Shown here one piece after another: positions 31,601-38,257 of a stretch of 64,000 nucleotides of DNA. Source of the DNA: Verrucomicrobiia bacterium. GTDB lineage: Bacteria > Verrucomicrobiota > Verrucomicrobiia > Palsa-1439. Where the stretch lies: the NCBI GenBank assembly GCA_022072455.1, contig JAJVHY010000024.1, positions 83,804 to 147,803 on the forward strand, given 5' to 3'. Numbering within the stretch: position 1 is the first letter of the stretch; each line of letters begins with the position of its first letter. The notes beneath the pieces are model-generated. The model worked only from the letters and a program-made list of their open reading frames with translations, ran no database searches and was not told the origin of the DNA. Made by a program: the position numbers and the translations under genes.

Positions 31601-31843
31601 ACTCTGGATCTGAGTGAAATTGTCTCCGCCGATGACCAAGCTTACGTGATTGCCGAGTATGGGACTCTGGCGGGTACTTTTGCCACAGTGACCGGTATGC
31701 CGGGCGGGTACCAGCTTGACTACAACTACCAGAACGCAAACCTGATTGCGGTGGTCATTCCCGAACCCGGCACGCTCATACTGGTGGGGGTGGGGCTAAG
31801 CGGACTCTGGTTGATCAATCGGCGGCGCCGGTCATTTTCTTGA
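28679..31843 (+). CDS. PEP-CTERM secreted beta-helix/autotransporter-passenger-like repeat protein
   Basis: N-terminal signal, many GNxLxITNGG-type repeats, C-terminal VIPEPGTLILVGVGLSGLWLINRRRRSFS. Confidence 0.88.
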   Translation: MRVETKIHHRPWNFFVLALTLATTGLAADFSWTNTVASGTANFWTNSANWLPTANYPGQTSVDNVYLTNSTAAGTSYTNILDAGLGFTIGSLEIANSGGGSAWLVVTNMNLTNSTLLAIRTGGRLRIDAGGVVTGIAATLNREAGQVFVNGGTWHSGGTETVVGNGASNNLVQVYNGGMWNLAAQNLSIGSGAATGNVLLISGGQVSNVGILNVAGNATGRNTLTLTNGGGLAVRSLLVTNNVYGGATNSIFNFAGGTILTTSNAANQVASHLVITSNQVFGINGTWNMLGGTNLITSTLTTNGNVLNSANNFRGYVNIGNNSSYATVNVQNAVWDLLGPTNWVSVLNVGTFTTAGGTTGNVLTITDGGQVLAPMFQISRLGDRGLSNKIVVAGPGSVLSNTASISSMIGGAGMGNQLIVTNGGTVYTANFIIGSGTTASNNHVLVSDVGSAWYNTVNNGSSIGSSGVGNQLVISNGGLVTLFGGSGLLNIGNLAGATSNSLVVTGNGSTFSNTSRIQVGNNGAGNFMIIRDGATVMSGNTFIGANALATNNMVLVTGPGSKWNIAGAATVSAVGSFSTGNSLIIETGGSISNQGTFSIGSQTGAQNNSLTISNGGALITVGLLTVGNTTNASGNRYNVGGLGALSYATNGLIRVGNDGGGFNTMTVTNANAQGASLLLGNGSSNNTVQILSRGQLAVAGSVTVGSGAATGNVLLVTGGGVLEANSLTTGDGSGNLLSNYAGIFQFTTATPFITNNGAGGAISIHAGTISFRAITNANVWGSQGGSTANSLTNITYVGENAFRLNAASNTTAAAFSQTYTFQAGSSSNFTRLEMINGRTAYRNGNVTIGATGAFLASNTFATVTGTFTNQGLADIVQATVEFQSALVVAGTLSLTDGYVIGGGSKTIAGTLRGSGSVVGDATVTGTIAPGLSLGTLVFSNNLTLSGTYAAELDGTGTGNADRLIVHDLLTLTGATLDLSEIVSADDQAYVIAEYGTLAGTFATVTGMPGGYQLDYNYQNANLIAVVIPEPGTLILVGVGLSGLWLINRRRRSFS

Positions 31844-31903
31844 AATTCGCGGTTGCGAAAAACGGCAGAATCTTGCAGGATTCGCCGTGTTCACTCCGAG
31901 GTT

Positions 31904-31989
31904 GGGGAGGTACCGAAGTGGCCAAACGGGGCAGACTGTAAATCTGCTGGCTTATGCCTTCAATGGTTCGAATCCATTCCTCCCCACCA
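31904..31989 (+). tRNA. tRNA-Tyr (GUA), integration target
   Basis: GGGGAGG/CCTCCCC acceptor, CAGACTGTAAATCTG anticodon arm, long variable arm, encoded CCA. Confidence 0.95.
31936..31989 (+). repeat. attL core (54 bp)
   Basis: CTGTAAATCTGCTGGCTTATGCCTTCAATGGTTCGAATCCATTCCTCCCCACCA identical to 39606-39659. Confidence 0.95.
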
Positions 31990-32053
31990 CCTACGCCCGC
32001 AAGGGCTTCTGCAATCCCACCACGCTAAACACGCAACGCATCACCGGGCGAAA

Positions 32054-32075
32054 TATACCCGCCCGTATACCCGCC
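32054..32075 (+). repeat. Left arm-type integrase site pair
   Basis: TATACCCGCC-CG-TATACCCGCC, 12-bp period; matches pair at 39465. Confidence 0.7.
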
Positions 32076-32154
32076 GGCATTTTGCTGGCGTGTAATCACA
32101 ACCTTGAAACACCAAGCGACCCGCGAGACAATCACGGGCAAACGATAAGCGGCA

Positions 32155-32230
32155 GCGAGGCGACGGCTTCGCGTAGGGCAGGGCGGGGCTATCTCCCCGC
32201 CCGGCCCACCGCTGCAAACGCTGGAGATAG
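32155..32230 (+). promoter_or_regulatory. Structured 5' leader with mutually exclusive hairpins over putative Shine-Dalgarno
   Basis: GCGAGGC-GACG-GCTTCGC (32155-32172), GGGCGGGG-CTATCT-CCCCGCCC (32181-32202), alternative CTATCTCC (32189-32196)/GGAGATAG (32223-32230). Confidence 0.5.
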
Positions 32231-32238
32231 ACAGCGAC

Positions 32239-33480
32239 ATGAAACGACAACAGAAACCGACCGAGGCGCAAGCTGAGATCATACAGCGAGCCGGGCTTGT
32301 CCCTTCAACCGTAACAGTCACCACCAAGCGCGCGGCGTTACCGCTGGCGATCACCTACCACGGCGACGGCGAGCCGTTGCATTACTGGATTGTGCGCGAG
32401 GGCGGGGCGTTGCGGTTTTCTGATACAAAGCCCACCACGCGCAAGCCCGGCACCACCGAACAAACCGGCGAGCAAGAGCCGGAAGCAATCGAGTTTTCCG
32501 GCGCACGCTACAACCCCGACAAGCTGGAAGCCGACTTGCGGCAATGCGGATTCCGAGCGGCAGAGGCGCGGGCAATCGTGTTGCAAGTTTGCGACGGCGA
32601 CACGGTAAGAGAAGCGGCGGCGAAGATCGGCAAAAGTCACGGCTGGGTAGGTAGCAAACGGATTCAGCGCAAGGTGAAGGCATTGCGGGCGGGCGAACCG
32701 TTGACGGCAACGCGAGCGGGCAGCAACACAGCGACGCCAGAACCCTACACGCCGTCAAGCCTACTTGACGAAGCCCGCTTGCAGTTGTGCATGACGAAAC
32801 GCACAGAAAAGCCGCTACGCTGGCCGTGGGATATTCACAAAGTCACCGGGCAACCACTGGCCGAACATATCGCAACCAGCTTGCGGCACCACCCTGACAG
32901 CCTGCTAATGGTGGAAGGGCGGTATTACGTTGCGGCATTGGTGGACCTACTCGAAGCCGCAAAAGCTGGGCAATGCGCCCACCGTGTGCGCGGCGTTGTG
33001 CCAGAGGGCACACCGGCAGAGAAGGCGGCGGCAGCGCGGCGGGCTTTGTCCATTCTGACAAGCCCGAAGTCCGGGCAATCCTACGAACTACCCACCGGCA
33101 ACCTTGACCTTGTGTTGCACCAATACTTCAAGCGGGTTGTCGAGTTGCAGCGGGAATGGAAAGCGAGTAACGAACCAATCCCCGCACGGCTGGAAAATAT
33201 CCGCGAAGCCCACCGCAAAGAATTGGAAGGCATCACCGACAAGCAATTGCGCGAGCTTATGGCGCACGACCCCTTCAACGGGGCGGCGCGACTGGCCGAG
33301 ATTGCGACCGGCTACAGCCGCGAACTTTTCGAGAAACGCTGCAAGCAAATCTGCACCCGCAAAGGCTTCAAGTCGTTTCTGAAAACCTTGAACGAAGGCA
33401 CCTACGATCACCTTATGCCCGGCTATGGCGCAAACTGGCGCGACCCGAAGCCCGGCAAAGTCCGCACGTTTCCCTACTAA
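32239..33480 (+). CDS. Element-encoded 413-aa protein of unknown function with central HTH-like segment
   Basis: VCDGDTVREAAAKIGKSHGWVGSKRIQRKVKAL resembles an HTH; no family recognised. Confidence 0.7.
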   Translation: MKRQQKPTEAQAEIIQRAGLVPSTVTVTTKRAALPLAITYHGDGEPLHYWIVREGGALRFSDTKPTTRKPGTTEQTGEQEPEAIEFSGARYNPDKLEADLRQCGFRAAEARAIVLQVCDGDTVREAAAKIGKSHGWVGSKRIQRKVKALRAGEPLTATRAGSNTATPEPYTPSSLLDEARLQLCMTKRTEKPLRWPWDIHKVTGQPLAEHIATSLRHHPDSLLMVEGRYYVAALVDLLEAAKAGQCAHRVRGVVPEGTPAEKAAAARRALSILTSPKSGQSYELPTGNLDLVLHQYFKRVVELQREWKASNEPIPARLENIREAHRKELEGITDKQLRELMAHDPFNGAARLAEIATGYSRELFEKRCKQICTRKGFKSFLKTLNEGTYDHLMPGYGANWRDPKPGKVRTFPY

Positions 33481-33508
33481 ACGCTTGTCCATTTTCCCAC
33501 CGTAACCC

Positions 33509-33524
33509 CCCGCCTTGCGGCGGG
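33509..33524 (+). terminator. Possible terminator hairpin after the 413-aa gene, no U-tract
   Basis: CCCGCC-TTGC-GGCGGG. Confidence 0.35.
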
Positions 33525-33582
33525 TGTTGGACGTTTCGCCGTATTGGTGAAAGGCAAGGTTGCCAACATCAAAACGGTGAAC

Positions 33583-33783
33583 ATGAACGACAACGAAAGA
33601 TTGTTGATTGAACGAAGGCGGCGCGGGCTGGCCGGCTGGGAGCTTGCGGCAGCGTCGCATATTTGCCCCACCACATATTCCAAAATCGAGAACGGGCAGC
33701 GCGAGGCGACGCACGACCAGAAACTTGCGATTGCCCGCACCTTAGGCGTTGAACCTGAAAAACTCTTTTCGAGGCTACCGTGA
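33583..33783 (+). CDS. XRE-family HTH regulator
   Basis: NDNERLLIERRRRGLAGWELAAASHICPTTYSKIENGQREATHDQKLAIARTLGVEPEKLF. Confidence 0.85.
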   Translation: MNDNERLLIERRRRGLAGWELAAASHICPTTYSKIENGQREATHDQKLAIARTLGVEPEKLFSRLP

Positions 33784-34031
33784 GTGCCCAGCAAGTTGCG
33801 CCGATACCGGCAGCGACGGCACTCACCGCCCCGCAACCGGAAAGACTTTTCACGCTCGCACAGATTCAAGCGGCGGGCGGCTTTTCACGCTCTACGCTCT
33901 ACCGACTGCGACACGGCGGCGGGCTTCGCGTTGTGACCGTGGGCGGCGTTACCCGTGTGCGGGAAAGCGACTGGCAACGCTTCCTTGACCGCTGGGCAAC
34001 GGCGACAACCGAAGGCGGCGACAATGTTTGA
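33780..34031 (+). CDS. AlpA/excisionase-like HTH protein
   Basis: LFTLAQIQAAGGFSRSTLYRLRHGGGLRVVTVGGVTRVRESDWQRFLDRW; GTGA overlap with XRE stop. Confidence 0.75.
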   Translation: MSAQQVAPIPAATALTAPQPERLFTLAQIQAAGGFSRSTLYRLRHGGGLRVVTVGGVTRVRESDWQRFLDRWATATTEGGDNV

Positions 34032-35892
34032 CCCCGCGACACTACCGAAACGCTCGCAAGACTTTCACGCGGGCAAGGCCGGCAACGGCACGCGCAACCG
34101 CGAGGCTTTCGAGGCCGGCTGCCAATGCCGAGACAGCGGCGCGACCGAAGGCGAAGCCCTTGCCTACGTTGAAACGGGCGCGGCGCGTTGCGGCTTGGAC
34201 TTGCACGAAGCCCGCAACGCCGTCAAATCCGCTTACAAGCAACCGGCCCGCGAGCCGATCACCAAAGGGCACAGCAAGGCCCCGCTTTCACGCCCAGCAA
34301 GCCCGGCAGCGAGCGCGGCGACGGCAGCGGCTACAAAGACCCCAGCGGCGACAGAAACGCCCGGCAAGCGGCGTGTCGTTGCGCGTTACGATTACACTGA
34401 CGCCAACGGCAATTTGCTTTACCAGGTTGAGCGCACCGACCCGAAGGGCTTCCGGCAACGTAGGCCGGACGGCAACGGCGGCTGGATTTACAATCTTGAA
34501 GGCGTGCGCCGCACGCTTTACCGGCTGCCGAAGATGGCCAGTGCGGGCGAAGTGTTGGTTGTCGAGGGCGAGCGCGACGTTGAAACCGCCGAACGGCTGG
34601 GCTTTGTCGCAACGTGTAACAGTGGCGGGGCCGGCAAGTGGCCGCAAGATCACGCGGCGCACTTTGCTGGAAAGCGGGTTGTCATCATCCCCGACGCCGA
34701 CAAGCCCGGACAGGAACACGCGCAAGCGGTTGCCAGAGAGTTGCACGGCGTTGCTGAAAGTGTCCGCGTGTTGCGATTGCCCGAAGGCGTCAAAGACGTT
34801 TCGGCATACGCTGAGACATTCAGCGACACGGCGGAACTTGCAGAGCGGCTTTCCGTTATGGCCGAGGGCGCGGCGTTGTGGACACCGAAGCCCGAAGCCG
34901 ACAAGCCGAGCGGGTTGCTGGTAGTCAACGCGGTTGACCTCCTCGCAACGCCGTTTCCGAAATCCGACGACATCGTTGCGGGCGTATGGCAAACCACAAG
35001 CAAGGCTTCGGCAAGCGCGCCGGCGAAGCTGGGCAAGACTTGTTTCACCACTGGCATATTTCTAGGGGCTGCCACGGGCCGCGACGTAATGGGCTTTCAC
35101 ATTCCGCGAGCGCGGCGGCTTCTATACTTCCAAGCCGAAGTCACCCCGCACAACCTACAAACACGGCTTGCCAAAATGCTGCGGGCGTTTGACGCCGACC
35201 CGGAACAACTGCGGCGCAATCTTCTTTTCTGCAATGACCCGCGCTTGAAGCTGACACGCCGAGCCGACCTTGACGCGATACGCGAAGCGATCAAGCGCAA
35301 CTCGCAAGACGCCCCGCTTGACGCAATCGGGTTTGACCCCGCCTACAAGTATCACGACGGCGACGAAAACAACGTGCAAGACGCAACGCGATTGTTTGAC
35401 GCCGTGGACGAAATCATTGCCGAGTTTGGCGTTGCGGTTTGGCTTGTGCACCATCACGGGAAGGGCAGCGGCGACGGACTGGCGACGCAAGCCCACCGCA
35501 ACCGGGGTTCAAGTGCCTTTGCAGACTGGCCCGACAGTCTGTTGACGTTGACGCCCGAAGATGCCGAAGCGGGCATTGTCAAATTGAGTTTCACGCTTCG
35601 CAACGCTGAAGAGCCGCCCGCAATGGCATTTCAACGCAACCCCGACACGCTTTGGTTTGACCCGTTGCCCGATCACCAGTTTGCCGGCAAGGGCAGCAAG
35701 GCCAAGATCACCGACGCCGAAGTTGCGGGCGTGATTGGCAAGGGCGCGGTTGCGTATCGCCAGCTTGTCGAGAAACTCCGCGAGGCGTTCACCGTGAGCG
35801 ACGGCACCGCACGGGCGACAATCCGCCGGGCGACGCAATCAAACGCAATCCGCAAGAATGAAGGGAGCGGGCTTTATGTTTCAACACGCTGA
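34024..35892 (+). CDS. Toprim primase-type domain fused to RepA/RecA-like ATPase
   Basis: Toprim LVVEGERDVETAERLGF...VVIIPDADKPGQEHA; ATPase APAKLGKTCFTTGIFLG...DAIGFDPAYKYHDGDENN...VWLVHHHGKGSG...GSSAFADWPDSLLTL. Confidence 0.85.
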   Translation: MFDPATLPKRSQDFHAGKAGNGTRNREAFEAGCQCRDSGATEGEALAYVETGAARCGLDLHEARNAVKSAYKQPAREPITKGHSKAPLSRPASPAASAATAAATKTPAATETPGKRRVVARYDYTDANGNLLYQVERTDPKGFRQRRPDGNGGWIYNLEGVRRTLYRLPKMASAGEVLVVEGERDVETAERLGFVATCNSGGAGKWPQDHAAHFAGKRVVIIPDADKPGQEHAQAVARELHGVAESVRVLRLPEGVKDVSAYAETFSDTAELAERLSVMAEGAALWTPKPEADKPSGLLVVNAVDLLATPFPKSDDIVAGVWQTTSKASASAPAKLGKTCFTTGIFLGAATGRDVMGFHIPRARRLLYFQAEVTPHNLQTRLAKMLRAFDADPEQLRRNLLFCNDPRLKLTRRADLDAIREAIKRNSQDAPLDAIGFDPAYKYHDGDENNVQDATRLFDAVDEIIAEFGVAVWLVHHHGKGSGDGLATQAHRNRGSSAFADWPDSLLTLTPEDAEAGIVKLSFTLRNAEEPPAMAFQRNPDTLWFDPLPDHQFAGKGSKAKITDAEVAGVIGKGAVAYRQLVEKLREAFTVSDGTARATIRRATQSNAIRKNEGSGLYVSTR

Positions 35893-35903
35893 CAACCCGG
35901 CGC

Positions 35904-35993
35904 GGTGCAGCGGTGCAACCCCTAAGGGTTGTTGCACCACCTGCACCACCAGTGCGGACGGTGCAGTTGCACCAAACTTGCACCACCTGCACC
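35904..35993. repeat. Iteron-like cluster, candidate replication origin or operator
   Basis: Eight GGTGCA/TGCACC hexamers at 35904, 35912, 35933, 35942, 35960, 35968, 35979, 35988, plus CAACCC-CTAA-GGGTTG hairpin. Confidence 0.75.
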
Positions 35994-36126
35994 AACACAC
36001 CGAGAAAGCAAAGACACACGGCGGCACGCCTAGACCCGCCCCCACAGGGTTCCCCCCTAGCCAAAGCACGCTCCTGCATTTGTGGGTCACAGCTGGCAAA
36101 AATATCTTCGAGGTCTAATTCCGCCA

Positions 36127-36960
36127 ATGAATAACACCACCCGCACCATATTGACCGAGGTACTAGCCGAAACCGACGCCCTGCTATGGCCGCTGCGCCG
36201 TCAAGGCGACGACCCATCGCAAGCTCAACTCGCCGCGCAACACGTCTATTTCCGCAAAGGCTTGCCCTATCGCAAGGCCGGCGACGGCAAGACCAGAATG
36301 GCGTTGCTGCGCGAACTAGAGGCATCCGGGCTTGTCATCGTGACCCGTGAGAATGGCCGCGCATCGCATTGGAAGCTCACCGATCACGCCGACGAAGTTA
36401 CCCGCGCCCTTGTGGGGATGCCGGGGCGCAAGGAATGTTTCACGGTCATGCGTCGCATGGTGAAGCTGGCCGATGCCGGCGACTATCTGCCAGCGACCAC
36501 CAGCGACGGTGCGCGATTTATCCGGGAAACGGATTTAGGCGGATTCACCTACACCGACAAAAGCTATTTAGACGCAGTGTATCGGCAACAAGCGGTACTT
36601 GCTTATGCGTGGCCGCGTGGCTGGGTGACTTCTGCGCTCGCTTGCGGTTATGGCCGGAGCAATTCACCAATGGCGCACGCCTTGACGGATGCCGGGAAAA
36701 CCGCGTTGACGATGCCAGCGACCAAGACCGCACTACCTAAGCGCGATGCCGCCCTTGCCGATCACTACTGCAACCGCACCACCGATCACGGCGAAGCATG
36801 GGAGTCGGCGCGACACAAGGAGCGCATGACGATTTATCTGCAACCGTATTTCGTCGGCTGGGAAACCGTCAACGAACTGAAAACCATTTCCGCCGGCACC
36901 GACGCCAGCGAAAAACCAGAACCAACCCGCCGGCAACCCCGGCAGAAAGCGACCCCATGA
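36127..36960 (+). CDS. Element-encoded protein of unknown function with winged-helix-like N-terminus
   Basis: GDGKTRMALLRELEASGLVIVTRENGRASHWKLTDHADEVTRAL resembles a winged helix; directly downstream of iteron cluster. Confidence 0.65.
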   Translation: MNNTTRTILTEVLAETDALLWPLRRQGDDPSQAQLAAQHVYFRKGLPYRKAGDGKTRMALLRELEASGLVIVTRENGRASHWKLTDHADEVTRALVGMPGRKECFTVMRRMVKLADAGDYLPATTSDGARFIRETDLGGFTYTDKSYLDAVYRQQAVLAYAWPRGWVTSALACGYGRSNSPMAHALTDAGKTALTMPATKTALPKRDAALADHYCNRTTDHGEAWESARHKERMTIYLQPYFVGWETVNELKTISAGTDASEKPEPTRRQPRQKATP

Positions 36961-37223
36961 GTCCGAAAATATCACAACCCCCCAACGCGGCATTTTTGAC
37001 CGCCAGGAACATCGCCCGGCAAATCGCCTGCCATTGCATCGCGTGTTCCCAACCGATGTTGCACGGCCCCGGCGAGCCGGCTTTGTTTCGCGGTGGAAAG
37101 CCAATCTGCCGGAAGTGCGCCGGCCCCGCTGGCACGCGACTGTCAGTTTTACTTTCGGAAGCCCCTAGCATGAACGCCGAAAATTGTCTGGCCGGTGGAT
37201 TGAAACCGCGGAGCCGCGCATGA
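36957..37223 (+). CDS. Small zinc-ribbon-like protein
   Basis: CIAC...CRKC pairs; ATGA overlap with preceding stop. Confidence 0.55.
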   Translation: MSPKISQPPNAAFLTARNIARQIACHCIACSQPMLHGPGEPALFRGGKPICRKCAGPAGTRLSVLLSEAPSMNAENCLAGGLKPRSRA

Positions 37224-37411
37224 TTAACCGCACCGCCTTTGTCCAAGTCGCCTGTACGAAATGCGGACGGCTGGAGAATCTCACGCCCGATCACATCGCC
37301 CGCATGAAGGCCGCTGGCATCCCGTATAGCTGCAAGACCGGCATTGGGTGCTCACTAATCCGAAATCCGAAAAACCAAACCCTAACGAATAAGGAAAATA
37401 ACAAGTTATGA
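37220..37411 (+). CDS. Small zinc-ribbon-like protein
   Basis: MINRTAFVQVACTKCGRLENLTPDHIARMKAAGIPYSCKTGIGC; ATGA overlap with preceding stop. Confidence 0.55.
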   Translation: MINRTAFVQVACTKCGRLENLTPDHIARMKAAGIPYSCKTGIGCSLIRNPKNQTLTNKENNKL

Positions 37412-37878
37412 TTCAACCCCTGAATATCAGTGCAAAAGTATCCCGTGCCGCGCCCACCGTTGCCGAGAAGCGAGCCGCCGCTGCCGCCAAAGCTGCCGAC
37501 GACCGCGCTGCCGAAGCCCGGAAACGCCAGCGCGAGGCCGACGCCGAGGCCGACAAACTGCGGGCCCGGCTTCACACGGTCATTGCCGAAATCGGACAGG
37601 AAAAGGAATGGCAGAACAAAATCCGGCACACTTGCACCCGGTCTGTCGAGTACAACGGCGAGATCGGGGAGATCGAAATTGCCGCCGTGTTGGATGAAGC
37701 ACTTGGCAACGCCCCCGATGCACTCGCCATGCAAAAAGCCGAATCACTCCGAGAGCGACGCAAGGCCATGATTGCCGACGTGAAAAAGTTTGTGAAGCAA
37801 CTTCACGCCGTGCAAGCCAAGATCCCGGCACTCGAAGCCGAACGTCACGAACTCCTGCGACAGCTGGGAGTTTACTAA
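37408..37878 (+). CDS. Coiled-coil protein of unknown function
   Basis: Ala/Glu/Arg-rich heptad region EKRAAAAAKAADDRAAEARKRQREADAEADKLRARL and C-terminal helix; ATGA overlap. Confidence 0.6.
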   Translation: MIQPLNISAKVSRAAPTVAEKRAAAAAKAADDRAAEARKRQREADAEADKLRARLHTVIAEIGQEKEWQNKIRHTCTRSVEYNGEIGEIEIAAVLDEALGNAPDALAMQKAESLRERRKAMIADVKKFVKQLHAVQAKIPALEAERHELLRQLGVY

Positions 37879-37884
37879 CCATGC

Positions 37885-38025
37885 GGGGACGCGACGCGGC
37901 AGGTACAGGGCCCGTTTACCGTGGAGCCAGCTGTGCCGGCGTCGCGCCCCATACCGGGCGGCGGCGGTATTCCGTCGCGTGATAGCTGGCCGGGCGGTTG
38001 ACGGCGAAAGCCCGACGCCCGGCCC
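37885..38025 (+). ncRNA. Candidate structured RNA/structured DNA region between operons
   Basis: GGGGACGCGACGCGGCA (37885-37901)/TGCCGGCGTCGCGCCCC (37934-37950); ATACCG/CGGTAT; GGCCGGGCG/CGCCCGGCC with GGC-GAAA-GCC apex; GCCAGCT (37926-37932)/AGCTGGC (37984-37990). Confidence 0.5.
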
Positions 38026-38041
38026 TGTCACCAACACCGGG

Positions 38042-38070
38042 CTTGAATAGCGTGTGAATCGTGTTACGAT
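38042..38070 (+). promoter_or_regulatory. Candidate promoter overlapping palindromic operator for RHH-int operon
   Basis: CTTGAA-N17-TACGAT and ATCGT-GTT-ACGAT (38058-38070), ~23 bp upstream of RHH start. Confidence 0.45.
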
Positions 38071-38092
38071 ATTGGCGAAGGGAGAAACACGA

Positions 38093-38257
38093 ATGACAAA
38101 ACCAACACGAAGCAAAGAGGGGCCGGTAGTCCGGTTTTCTGTTTCGCTTGCGCCCGAAGTGGCCGCGAAGCTGAAAGCCTACTGCGGCAAACACGAACGC
38201 ACGCAAAGCTGGGTAGTCGAGAAACTGATTGCCCGTTACTTGGAGAAACTAACATGA
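38093..38257 (+). CDS. Ribbon-helix-helix (CopG/Arc-like) regulator
   Basis: VVRFSVSLAPEVAAKLKAYCGKHERTQSWVVEKLIARYLEKL. Confidence 0.75.
   Translation: MTKPTRSKEGPVVRFSVSLAPEVAAKLKAYCGKHERTQSWVVEKLIARYLEKLT

Noticed and set aside
35858-36134. Small ORFs (86 and 73 aa) across the iteron region
   Set aside because: Translations CTTCTT/HHLHQH simply mirror the repeated TGCACC; more likely non-coding origin/operator DNA, although a small protein cannot be fully excluded
36127-37878. Known anti-phage defence system in the element cargo
   Set aside because: No nuclease, TIR, helicase, kinase or toxin-antitoxin motif recognisable; called unknown rather than defence
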